In this document: positions 34,651 to 45,744 of the stretch, piece by piece | Numbering within the stretch: position 1 is the first letter of the stretch | How the letters are laid out: each line of letters starts with the position of its first letter | Source: Arachis hypogaea | Lineage: Eukaryota; Streptophyta; Magnoliopsida; Fabales; Fabaceae | Assembly (NCBI RefSeq): GCF_003086295.3 | Contig: NC_092048.1 | Location: forward strand, 39,370,425-39,434,424 | Length of the DNA: 64,000 nt | Direction: 5' to 3' | Translations under genes and position numbers: made by a program | The notes under the pieces: model-generated | What the model saw: the letters and a program-made list of their open reading frames with translations, nothing else | What the model was told of the DNA's origin: nothing | Databases searched by the model: none

Positions 34651-35382
34651 AAGGGTTTTTTTTTTTGGGATAAAATGCAAGGGGTGCTTTTGGTATTTTG
34701 AAAAAATTAATGTTTGTTCAGCTAGCTACTCCAACTAAATAACAAGAATATTCATTTTTTATCAAGATTCAAGAATATTCTTTATCTTAAACGTTATTCT
34801 CACGGTAGGGACTTAATTGAAAAAAAATTAACATACAGGACCCAATTGAAAAGAAAAAAAATATAAGGACTTAATTAAAAATTCGGTAAAACTATAGGGA
34901 CTTAATTTAATTTTTATATTTATATTTATTATAGTCCTTTTTAATTTTAAGAATTATTTTATCAAATATAATTATGATGTTTATATTTATTAAAAATTAT
35001 TTTTAATTTAATTTTATCAAATACAAGTACTATAATTTTTTAAAAATTATCTTTTAAAAGATAATTTTTATAAATTATTTTAAAAAATAAAAACTTTATC
35101 AAAAAAAGGACGGGGAGCCACAATTGCATTGCCTCTCATTAAATTGGATATTTACAGAGAGATCGCAGTGATAGATTTTGATTGGTGAGGGATTCCGTAG
35201 GCATGTCATGTCTCCCTCTAAAATTGAATAAAGCGGAACGCAGCAATTTTATTCCGCATATACGCAGACTTGATACCTAGCACTACCTCGCTGCATACAA
35301 CGGCATGTCGTCCAGATCGATTGAGACATGAAAGATATAGAAGAAAATCTACAGATTTGCCATTGACATAAAAATTTGGAAC

Positions 35383-36660
35383 CTCGTGGCGCTGCATGGC
35401 AATTGAACGCTTTAATGCCTCTGCCTTTGTTAGAAGGTTTCTTGGCTTTATGGTAACGGGGCACCTATAATTCTTCCCACGGTGGTAAATAAGACAACAT
35501 CCTTTTGGAAGTCTATCTATCGACACTAGTATTCCACCACTTTCATTTAACAAGCTCACGATGTCTCCAATTCAAATGCATATTCTCAATGACACCATCA
35601 AAAACTCCACCTATACCTGAAGATTATCATGATGAGTAGTTGTTAGGTAATGCACCATTATGATATAGCAACTTTCATACAGCTGAAAATTACCCACCAA
35701 GTGGCAAGTATGGCTTCATAATTCGACCAACCCTGCGGAACATAGCACGTTCTTCTTCTGATATTGTTTCCTGATCACAATCAGGATCAGCTGGAACCAA
35801 GGAAACTTCTATTTTGGCTAAAAGATTTTCTGCTCTAAGCCTTTTGGTCTGGGCCTGTTCAGATTGTAACAATAATAATAATTACCAATAATAATAAATA
35901 AATGAAAAATAAAAAATCTCAAGCATATAATCTTTAACAATAAAAAGGATTTGAGATTTGCAAGAGCCAGTTTACGTTCAACTTTTCTGAAAAGCCTAAT
36001 GTTCTTGGCTTTTGCAGACTCTTTGATCGTCTTCTCGCATTCTTTGGCAGATATATCCCTTCCCCAGCATGTCTGAGCCTCATAGAACTCAGCCAACGAT
36101 CCTACTTGTGTCGTTGCTTCATCTGCCCCCGATTGAGTTACATCAATGGCTCTGCACCGTGCCTTCTCCTTATCATCTACTACTTGTTTTGTCATTTCTT
36201 GTCTTTCAACTAAAACAGTAGCGACACTAGTCGGGACAAAGTCCTTCCCGCTATACATTACAATGAAATATTTATTTCTTATCAACAAGGTACCTCCCAT
36301 TAATTTCTGAACCAGGAAATAAAAACAAAAGATTTATCATCATGCTCCATTGAACAATGACTAGGACTATAACCAAAGCTACATATAACATACCTTGAGC
36401 TCCTCAGCCATTAGTTCATTGTTTGTATTCAGGATACCACGCTTAACAGCAATCTTCACAACTAAGCTTTTCTCCCAGAGCTTCAGAATAGCAACTGCGA
36501 GACCTTGGAGATTTCGGTTTCTACCTTTACAAGGTTCAACAAAAGATTCATGTAATGTAAGTAAAAGGATAATGAATTTAATACATTACCATTTACCGTG
36601 GTAGAATAACATTACCTAAAGCAAAATGGCAAGGAAGAGCTTTGGAGAGTCGTTTGGGTT
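35383..36660 (-). pseudogene. CRM-domain splicing factor (CFM3-like) pseudogene
   Basis: Exons on the minus strand: about 36660-36616 (LSKALPCHFAL), 36524-36394 ([40 protein letters not shown]), 36306-35962 (GGTLLIRNKYFIVMYSGKDF; LAEFYEAQTCWGRDIS), 35854-35698 (LRAENLLAKIEVSLVP, ISEEERAMFRRVG) and 35616-35383 (GVFDGVIENMHLNWRHRELV; ESGGILVSIDRLPKG; RPRNLLTK-like). These are CRM domains of the organelle group-II intron splicing factors CRS1/CFM. The intron at 35961 starts GC, not GT. In the last exon about 20 codons are missing after RELVK and the frame changes. The N-terminal half and the final exon are absent. This is a truncated DNA-level duplicate. Confidence 0.82.
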
Positions 36661-36902
36661 GGGCAATTTTGGCGGTGATAGAGAAAGGCCTCAGAGTGCT
36701 CAGTTGATAAGAATGCGAAGCAGTTGTGCACAAGAATGAGGTCCTGAGACTCAGAGGAAGTTCCGATAACTTCGCAGTACTGTTCCGAAATGCCATATTC
36801 GCATCTACCCAGCATTTCTCTGCGCTACCTTTGGAATTTGTTTTGATGCATTTTCATTTCCTGTGTTATATAATAAAACAAAAATAATAATAATAATAAC
36901 TT

Positions 36903-37136
36903 TTACATTAAGGATTATTCTCTACATACAAGTCATTTACACATACAAGTCCATACAAGTTATTTATATTGTATTTTTTAAAAATTTTTTATGTATGTGT
37001 ATTAATAAGTTTTATATAATTCAAAACTCTTCCTCTCCTTCCTTGCATTATAAAGTGGATTTTATTCAATTAGGATTAACTTGTATAAACTTGTATGTCA
37101 AAAAGACTTGTATGTGTAGTAGGTCTCTTACATTAA
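36903..37136. repeat. 9-bp target duplication flanking MITE
   Basis: TTACATTAA at 36903-36911 and 37128-37136, an exact copy bracketing the MITE. Confidence 0.8.
36912..37127. mobile_element. 216-bp Mutator-type MITE
   Basis: Its ends read GGATTATTCTCTACATACAA and, on the complement of the right side, GAGACCTACTACACATACAA. Further inverted pairing follows (CATACAAGTCCATACAAGTTA with CATACAAGTTTATACAAGTTA, shown shortened). A perfect 9-bp duplication flanks it. It lies between the CFM3 pseudogene and the 3' end of the SMP/C2 gene. No coding capacity. Confidence 0.78.
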
Positions 37137-37292
37137 TAAGATTTTATTGACGGAGTAAGTGTTATACAGCAGATTGTCTTAATCCATAGTTAGTAGTAGG
37201 CGGAACTCTGATACACATGTACACATCAACATTAATCTATCTATGATGATTCATTGAAGCAATATACTTGAATGGATTGGAGGACTACTTAG

Positions 37293-40200
37293 TTAATTCT
37301 GAAGGGATGGAGAAGAATTGATGATCTGCTGTCCTAATTCCTTTATTTTGCTGAGAAGCATCATTTGCTGTGTCTCCAGCTGCGCTATATATCCTTCCTG
37401 AGTGTCCTCCAGAGTTTCTAGCTCACTCAAAATCCTAGACAGTCCTTCAACATTTCCGTCATCTATTAACGATCGAAACTTCATCATCATCTCTTTCATC
37501 TGACCATATTCAATTTCAACAGTTTGTTAAGGGAAAATGGAAACAGGAGACAGCTTCTGATTGGAATTGCTAAAATTATGCAAGAGATCTAACCTGGGTA
37601 GGAATTTGGTGCAATGTGCTTAACGAAGGTTCAGAATCCACAACTTGTCTCATTTTCATCTCAGGGACATTTCTTGTAATTTGGATGTGGATCTCGCCAC
37701 TTTTCACCCCTTGGAGAGGTATCCACTTGTCAACCATCTGGTTTGGAGGCAACATTTGATATTCCACAACACATTCACCGATGCTTGATGTGGGCAGTAA
37801 AGCATTATGGTCCTTAACACGCAGTACAAGGAGACTGCCATCGTCCAGGAAGTCTAAGGTCTGGTTCCATTGAGGATTCAAAGTCTTGGGAATAACCTAC
37901 CACACAATGTCAGATAAAATCAGCATAAAAATGCCATGGAAAAATGACATAAGCAAGAAAGAACAGGGGGCATAACACGTGAATGAAACAATGAAAGGCT
38001 TGGAGATTACACTTCACAAATATTTAGTAGAAATATGAGTATGTGTTATCAAGTGTTGTTACTGCAAATTAAGGATTCTAGGTCTTAACCTTTGTCCTTT
38101 TCTTCAAGTTTCCATAGTCTACCCTCACATAAGGATCACTTGTCCCTCTAAGATCAGCAGCAATAAGATCCCTTGCTTCAATCACAACTAGTTCTATCCA
38201 ACCTTTGTGTGAGCTCGAAGCTGTATCCTGTTCATTTTGAAGGAGCAATGCATGATATCAAAGTTAGGTGAAAATTTGACATGGGTAAAAATAACTGAAG
38301 TGATAGCATCATATTATAATAAGTTATTGCTTTGTGCTTCATTCCCCAGCCCCTGTTGAGGACACATACCCTTGATCCTTCTTGGTCATTCACCTTAACT
38401 ACTTCTATCTTAAGTCTTAACTCGCCAGAACTCGCTCCTTCCAGAGGGATCCACACATCCTTGACTGAGCCGTCTACTAGTCCCTCCAAATTTACATGAG
38501 CACTACCAATATTTTCATCTCCAAAAACTTCATTAGTAAAGCACTTTACATTTAGGTATTCATCACCACCCGTCTCATCAAATTCAAATGATTGATTCCA
38601 AATAGGATTTGGAGTTTGAGCATTCATGGTTTTCTGGATAGTCTGAAAGAGTATTAACAACCAAATCAGATAGTGAGTTATTTTCAAACGGCATTGCAAT
38701 TTGCATCGATTATGCTTAAAGTAAACAAATATTCTATTTGCACAAGTTCTCTTTCCACAAATTGCACACAAGAAAGGGAAAGTGTGCTTCAAGAGTTTAA
38801 ATCATTATTCATTATAGTACAACTACAAGTAAGCATCCTATTGAGAAACGTGTTATTCCAATCTCTACAACAGTTTGACAATCAGTTTCACTCACCTTTT
38901 CATACTGCAGTTTGACATATGTATCAACTTTTCCAAATTTGTCTTTTGTAGCTAGATCTTTTGCTTCAACAACAGTTATCCTAAGTTTCCTTCCAGTTTT
39001 TGACTGCAGATTTGATGATTCACTTAGTGGTGGCTGAGAGCTAGTACTGAGGCTGTTCAAGCTATGTGAACCATCAGCAAATTGCCATTCTTTTACTACA
39101 ATTCTCACCTTCAACTGAAAATGGATGAGAGGTATGATGAGTTAAACATTCCATTCACATTCAATTTTATTTTCCTTTTTATTTTAATCAGAGAATAATG
39201 TTAGACAGAGGCAGGAAGCAATCATTTCATTATCTATACATCCATACATTTATACATATTATTAAAGGGGATTCTCCCATTTGTCTATACATCTATACGT
39301 ACATATTATAAAGAGTACTCTCCCATTTGGTGTCCTTATCCTATTCCAAAAATGCCACTCTCTCTAATATCTCCTATAACTACTTTTACAATTCTAATTT
39401 CAAAGTATCCACTTCAAAAAAGCCTGCCTGGAAATACTATCGTTTTACACAACAAAGAAAAAGCAAAGCAAGTGGATGCTAATTTACTAGCCATAGATAA
39501 TGTACCTCTCCAGAGTTGGACCCCTCAAATGGAACAGTCATTTCGATTTCATCTCCACAATCTTTTGCATGTGTTGCTATGACACCAGAGTTCGGCCCAG
39601 TTGCCCACATTATTGTCGAATCATCTTCAACATGCCTCATCTTCTCAAACACAAAGCATCAGTGAGGCTTAAAGATAGATAAGCAATTGCTGCAATGAGA
39701 TAAAGTAAACAATTTTCTGCTTGTATATATTAACATCAATGACAATACCTTGATTTCACAACTTGCTAGGTAGTCATACTTCACACTGCTGGGAAGGCAC
39801 TCATAAAGATTAAAGCGAACAATTCCTGTACTGTCATGTAATACCATATTAAACGTTGCATCCCATGTTGGTGTTGAACCTCGGCTCACACCTGTCCTCC
39901 TTGTCAATTCCTCTGCTTCTACTTCCACAAATGTCTGCAGGTCCTTGTCATCCAATTTTTCTTCCAAGCAGCCATTTTGCTGCCTCAAAGATGGGCTTCC
40001 CTTAAAGCAACTCCTAGAAAGTTTGTTGGCTGAAATCACTGTAACATATATAATGCCTCCAACAACTCTTTTCCTTAAATTCACTGCCGGCAAAGAGAAG
40101 CATCGGCGCCGAGGTTCCACCATGGTTTTAAGCAAAGTGTCGGTAAAAAGTTTCTCCTGTATAAAAGGAAAAGTGCAATTGGAATGAAATATCGTACTCC

Positions 40201-41965
40201 ATTGGAGGAAAGTAAGACAGAAGGTTAAAGAAAGAGACTTAAATTCACATAGCACATTCAAAGTCTGAGCCCGCGGTGAAAATTGAAATGAACTAAGCCA
40301 AAAATGAATATAGAATCATCTTGATTTAATTATTTCAAAATGGATTGAATTATGCCAGAAATGATAAACATTAGCTTTTTCAAAAATAAATTCTCCAAGA
40401 CGCACCAGCCAAGAAGAAACACCAGGCACCTCTGTTCCGCCACTTCCAAACGCAATTCCAATTCTCACCTCAGGTTTTGATGAAAATGAATACAGAAGGG
40501 CTTTTCCATCTAGAATTGGTGTAATGAGGAGCTGCATAAAAATGTGAATGATTAGATTAGCAAAGAAAAATGATTTAACTAATAATTAGTGGCTACAAAC
40601 ACAAGGCATAAGCGTTTAGAAATGAATTTTCTTCAAATCCGGGCAAAGTATTTTATAGTTCTCATAGTAATAAGTGTGATTACTTGCTTCAAAAATCAAA
40701 CTTGCTTATTTGTTTTGATATATGTTGTTTCATTTTATATAGCTTAGTGCCTTAGAATCTTAAAGAAATATAGATCCTATTGACATACATCACCCTTGAT
40801 ATGAAGACTGTTAATCATAATTCGGGTAGTTCCCATCAATGGCTTGGCAAGCTTGGCAAGCATCAAAATACTCATGTCACTAGTGTCCCAATCAAAACCC
40901 ATGTTCAAGATCCGCTGTCAAATACCAACAGAATACTTTACAAAATTGTTAGGTATGTGGAAACAGGCTCAAAACAATTGTGAAACAAAACAAAACCTGA
41001 TCACCAGAAGTTGACCACCGCACCCCTTGAAGACCCAAACTTGGAGGGCATGATCCTAGCGAGAACTCACGCAGGTCAACTTTCTCCTACAAAAACAAGC
41101 ATCTTAGTTCAGTACACATTTTCTAATTTTTCAGCATCATTAATCTTCATGTTACAATTAAAAAAGTGTGCAACTCTTTTACAAAAAAAAAAAAAAAAAA
41201 AAAAAGGCACAATTTACTTACTATAAGGCTCGGTTTCCGGAGCTTTAACCGCTTCTAGATCATGAGACAAGAAAAAAAAATCAAAGTTAACATAAAAACT
41301 TATATGCAATCAAATTAAAGCAATTTGGCACACAAAACCAAAATAAAGTAGAACGTAAGCGATCTAGTTTAGAAAATATATAGAATCCAGGCGTAAACAA
41401 GGAAAGTGAAATGTCACCTCCACTATAGCGGATAACCTTCTTGAAAGCTTTGGATTAAAATAGTTGGGCCAGACTTGAGTCAAGAGCTTATTCAACCATT
41501 CACAGTGTTCCAATGGTGTAACGGGCTATGTACACAGCAAGTTGAATTCATGTGAATTGTGTAGAGATAAATTGAGAATGCAAAAGGGAGAGAAAAGGAA
41601 TTGGAAAATAGTATACCGACTCACCGAGGAGTTGAGCATGATGCGGCGCCATTTCTTATTCAAGTCCTCCTCAAGCAGTTTGCGTTGATAACTCTGATAC
41701 TAGAAATAGAAAAATCATTAATTAGTTAATTAATTTATTTAGTAGCCAAAAGGAAAAGGGAAGAGAGAGAAGGGGTCGTTACTTGGATAGTTGTCCAAAG
41801 AGCAAGTGCAAGGAGAAGCAAATTGGAGAAACAAGAAACCCAGTAAGCAATGAGGAACAGTAAAGCAAGCAGGAATGGGATCCGAGGCTGAGTCACATGG
41901 CTCAACAAGAGTGCAGCCTCTTCCATGTTCATCGGAATCAGCTTTCTCTTGCCAGTACTACTCAT
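37293..41965 (-). CDS. SMP and C2 domain protein (extended-synaptotagmin-like, SYTF/NTMC2 type)
   Basis: Likely lipid-transfer and tethering protein at ER contact sites, by family. Fourteen exons: 41965-41783, 41699-41625, 41525-41418, 41254-41222, 41086-40997, 40914-40789, 40531-40406, 40156-39749, 39640-39506, 39114-38896, 38642-38370, 38227-38090, 37896-37594, 37499-37293. Joined, they give 807 residues without a stop. Start MSSTGKRKL is the first ATG. A hydrophobic anchor lies at about residues 30-58, the SMP lipid-binding module at about 75-255 (LEHCEWLNKLLTQVWP; INSLHIKGD), and C2 domains at about 280-375, 470-580 (GKVDTYVKLQY) and 600-720 (GTSDPYVRV). A C-terminal coiled coil spans about 750-800. 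Every intron is GT-AG and phase 0. The second C2 has VDTYV where SDPYV is usual. It appears functional. Confidence 0.93.
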
Positions 41966-43246
41966 TGCAGCCAGATGAGGGAAAGATTTCAAGCAAAACT
42001 AACTCCGATTTTGTCTCTAGCTCTCCCTTACATTGTAATTGGTCATTGGTGCTACTTTTTGGGAGGAACTCGAATGGAAAGAGGACAAAGGGGAAGTGCA
42101 AGAAATGAATATGAATATTAATAATCGTACGTCTTGAGTTGACGAATCTAATCTGAGTAAACAAAAATTAGAGTCTCGTCGTCGTCACAGAATGTCATAA
42201 TTAATTAATTAAATCGATGGAACTTATTTAATTAGTACAGTAGGAGTTGCTGCAACTGGCCGCTCATCAAAACTATCCAACTACCTGCACACCTGTTCTT
42301 TAACTGTTATAACTTCTCAATCCCAAAGTTTGTTTGCACAAATCAACGGCTCATATTTGTTTACTGTCGAGCAATGCAAGGTTATTTTTTTTTCTGGAAA
42401 AAACTCACTTTTGCTAAAAAAATTGATGTGGTTTTAATTTTGACGTAATGTTTAAAGGTGGATATTCCTGCAAAAATATCTTCAAATGAAGACCATATTG
42501 CAAATTGTTAGATTGTTACCATCTTTATGTAAAGATGTTTTTATTGGAACATTCACCATATTTAAAAGGGGGATACGGTCTTGAACAAAGTTGCCAGAAC
42601 CGAACCTAAATTGGTAGAATGACTGGCTTAATAATTCAAAAGTTCAATCAGAGTTCAACCAGAATTCAACCGATTTAATTAAATATAAAATATAATTATT
42701 AAAAATTTAATATAAAATTTTAAATATTTAAATTCAATGATTTACTCTTTTTATTCTTTGGTTCAACCTCTGCAATTTGTTACTTTATTCTTGTTAATTT
42801 GATGCCTCAATGCCTCTGTTATTGGTTGGGATTTCTCTGTTTTACCAAAACTTCGTAGTATGGTGAACTTCTTGGGTTCATGGATGCTTACCTTTTTTCA
42901 TATTTTAATAAGTATCTATGGCATGATGTTTTGAACTCATGAAGAAAAAAAAAAACTTATAGTCCTTGCTTGTAAAAAACCTTCTTTTGTTCCATGATTT
43001 TAAAATGCTATGATAAATTTTTCAAGTGGTATAAGGCTTTTGGAACTGATGTGGCTTATGGTGGGAAGCATGGTTATACTATGATGATAAATGCTGGATT
43101 TGCAATTTACCTTTGCAAATACTTCAGTTACATAATCATGTGTACCAATCTTGTAATAGCCTCTTAGACTTTTTCTTTCACTTTACTAATTCACATTCAC
43201 TGAAATTTCACATGTGAAGGATTAGTTTTCTTTTTGGTAATAATCA
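41966..43246. other. upstream and intergenic DNA
   Basis: 41966-42200 is the 5' flank/leader of the minus-strand SMP/C2 gene. 42581-42700 carries CCGAACC...TTCAACC-rich text like the subterminal part of the hAT family at 25354, probably a small relic. 42780-43246 is T-rich and may contain decayed upstream CAP sequence. No intact gene. Confidence 0.45.
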
Positions 43247-43690
43247 GGTGCTTGTCGAGACAGAAATAAAGACCCAAATCATGTTGAGTGGGTCAAAGCT
43301 CTTGTGAAAGATTTATATGTTCCTGGTTTGAGGGATTATGTTAAGAAGTTTCATACTTTAGCCTTGTATAGAGTCCAACAAAAAAAGTAATTGCTGCATC
43401 TAATTCACCTGCTGCCCCTCCTCTCCATAGTTCTGAAACATTTTGGGCTTCATGTTCTAAGCCAAACGTAAGGATATCTGCTGTTTTTCAACATATCAGT
43501 TCAGGAGATATCACTTCAGGTAGTTTATTCTTACTCTTGTATTCTTGAGTGAACATTTGGCATATATGAATTATATTTTTTATATCCTAGGTTTGAGAAA
43601 GGTTACAGATGACATGAAAGCAAGAATTCGAACAGATAGAATTGGAGTTGTTGGAACTACTGAAAAAGAAAGTCGTGCAACTCCAAAGGT
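43247..43690 (+). pseudogene. cyclase-associated protein (CAP1) fragment
   Basis: Reads RNKDPNHVEWVKALVKDLYV, PGLRDYVKKFHTL; then in another frame KVIAASNSPAAPPLHSSETF, ISAVFQHISSGDITSG. After a short intron (43520-43591) it reads GLRKVTDDMKARIRTDR and VVGTTEKESRATPK, ending at a splice donor. These are the end of the helical folded domain, the proline-rich linker and the WH2-like region of CAP, an actin-monomer recycling protein. A frame change and in-frame stops (TAG near 43371) break it. Upstream helices and the C-terminal CARP domain are not seen. Introns are kept, so this is a DNA-level fragment. Confidence 0.78.
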
Positions 43691-45119
43691 AAGCTTATAT
43701 ATGTCTGTCTGTGTCTTAGTCACTGTGTTGTGAATGATTCAGTATTAAGAATCACACTTTAAGGGATGATCTGTGATGTTATTATTGATCTACTATTTTT
43801 ACGTTAGTGTCTAGTTTTTATCTTTTGTGCAGCTCATTTTGTTGCTATCTGTGTTTGCGCTGCTGCTGTTGCTGTACTGTTTTGGTAGATTATGTTTGAT
43901 TGAGAACTAATAACTATAATGTAAATATATACAGAAACCTGGTCAATGTTAATTCAATGGTTTTGATGTTATTGTTATTGGTCTTTTTGGATTATGGCTG
44001 CTGTCACCCTCGGCTGAATTGTTGTTGGAGCAGGAGATGTTATTGGTTAGTGCTTATTTTATGGAAGGTGTTGATCACAACATAAGGCCAAATTAATATA
44101 ATTATACTTTTAAATTTACTTACCAATGAAGGATTATACTCTCTCTACCATTGAACAGCAAACAATATTCTACCTATAAATAAAACGAGGTCCAAGTGAA
44201 CATAATACAAGAAAATATATAGGCTAATCACTTTGATAAAACCAAGTAATATTTATAATTAATCAAGTATATTAGAGTTATCATCATTATGGATCACTAA
44301 AATAAATGTTTATATCACAGTTGTTTTAGTGTTATTGGAGGTGAAGGCCAGATAATTGAGGGGTGGATAAGAAGGTTAAGTGAACAAAACGAAATAAAAC
44401 TAAATTCATGTTTTAACTATATTCATGTTATCATTACATTTGTTCATATATATACTAAAAAAGTATATAATAAAAAAATGATTTTACAAAAGAATTCAAT
44501 GATATCATATGTAGAAGCATGTAGATGGATCAGTTTCATTTGTTGTGTCTTTGCACAGAACAGACCGAGGAGGCTCAATATCCTTCTCTTGCAATGCATT
44601 TCCTCACAATCTTTGCATCTGGGAAGCAAATGTGTCATCCAAGATGCTCGGTTAAAACTGATGGTGATATTTCATCAAGTGATTTATAATTCTTGGAAAC
44701 AGTTTACATTATAACAAGGATATAAATTGTAAATTAGTTAGGATCAATATTACATGAGAAGAAATGAAGAATTTCTGTCTAAGAGAGTATGTTATTCTTT
44801 CCCAACTTGCACATTTTCTCTTTGTGCAATTACAATAATTATTTTTAATAGTTTGCATAAATGTAGAGATTAAGAATCAGTTTAACACAGTCTATACTCA
44901 ATTCTTTGGAATCATGCCGTTTATGCACCTAAAAGTAAAGAATGCGTATTATTGGTGAACTCATATGAGTCAGGTTCTTTGATGTTAAAGATAATACAGA
45001 AATTGAAACACTATTCTGCAGCAGAAACCAATCAATCATAAGCAATGAATTTTATCTTAAACCCTGAGGCAATGACATATATATGCCATGCCTCAATTTA
45101 AGTTACATAATGTAATGAC
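43691..45119. other. intergenic DNA, no gene seen
   Basis: AT-rich sequence with short frames in both strands (for example 44478-44714) that match nothing I recognise. No tRNA or element ends identified. Confidence 0.5.
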
Positions 45120-45127
45120 ACTATAAT

Positions 45128-45744
45128 CAGGGATGGACAGATGGGGCAAGTGACGGCCTTAGCCCGCTAGATTTGTTTTAAAAGAATTAATAATAATAAA
45201 TTATTAATTATATAAAATTATTATATATTATATAATTTTATTTTTTGTTTGAAAAATATATTTAATATTTAATTTAGTATAAATAAAAGTTCAGTTTAAA
45301 TATTAATAATTTTTAATATCTAAAAATAAGTGAAATAGTAGAATATTTTTTATCCAATGAGTTCAGTAATCAAAATAAATTTCACATTAGAATGCAAGTT
45401 TAATATTATAAGTTTGATATTCATGTTGTATTAAGTAATTTGTGTATAATTTCTGAGTTATATCAAGGATTAACAAAGACACAAAAGTCTTTAATGTATC
45501 ATTTGATTGATCATTTGATTCACTTGGTATTAACTATTAACTCTTTCAATTTCAACTACTACAACTAAGATTTTTTTTCAACTATGAATAGTGTGAAGAG
45601 TAGACCCGAAAACAAAATAGATTTTTTACAACTAATAAATTTTTTTATAATGCATCTTACATTTATAATTTATTTGCATAAATTTTATTTTAATATATAT
45701 ATGTTATTAGCCTTCCTATAATAATATTTTTGAATTTGTCCCTC
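45128..45744 (+). mobile_element. 617-bp hAT relic with 8-bp duplication
   Basis: Starts CAGGGATGGAC and ends TTTGTCCCTC (short inverted ends), with ACTATAAT on both sides (45120-45127 and 45745-45752). The inside keeps a decayed hAT C-terminus (ISELYQGLTKTQKSLMYHL; IHLVLTINS; FFSTMNSVKSR), corresponding to the TER-(A/S)FS-MN-VK-R block of ZMYM/TTF-type plant hAT transposases. The rest of the gene is deleted. Confidence 0.75.

Larger units (their letters stand above)
32137..34915 (-). mobile_element. probable Pack-MULE with captured gene fragments
   Basis: Left arm 32137-32270 and right arm 34785-34915 are inverted copies over about 115 bp (shared TATAGTTT(C/T)ACC(A/G)AATTTT, TCAATTGGGTCC, TTAATTTTTTTTCAATT). 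This terminal type is common in legume MULEs. Between them, both on the minus strand, lie fragments of two unrelated genes, TRB-like (33225-33951) and HACL-like (32790-33085). A GC-rich leader follows the right arm. This is the layout of a Pack-MULE transcribed from its terminal repeat. Caveat: 32310-32370 holds a second, shorter copy of the arm, so the left end might be a separate MITE. No target duplication was found. Confidence 0.55.

Noticed and set aside
34268..34680. Overlapping Arg- and Ser-rich frames on both strands
   Set aside because: A GC-rich block with all frames open; no domain or codon pattern of a gene.
37293..41965. Plus-strand frames overlapping the SMP/C2 gene
   Set aside because: Shadows of minus-strand exons or introns with no recognisable domain.
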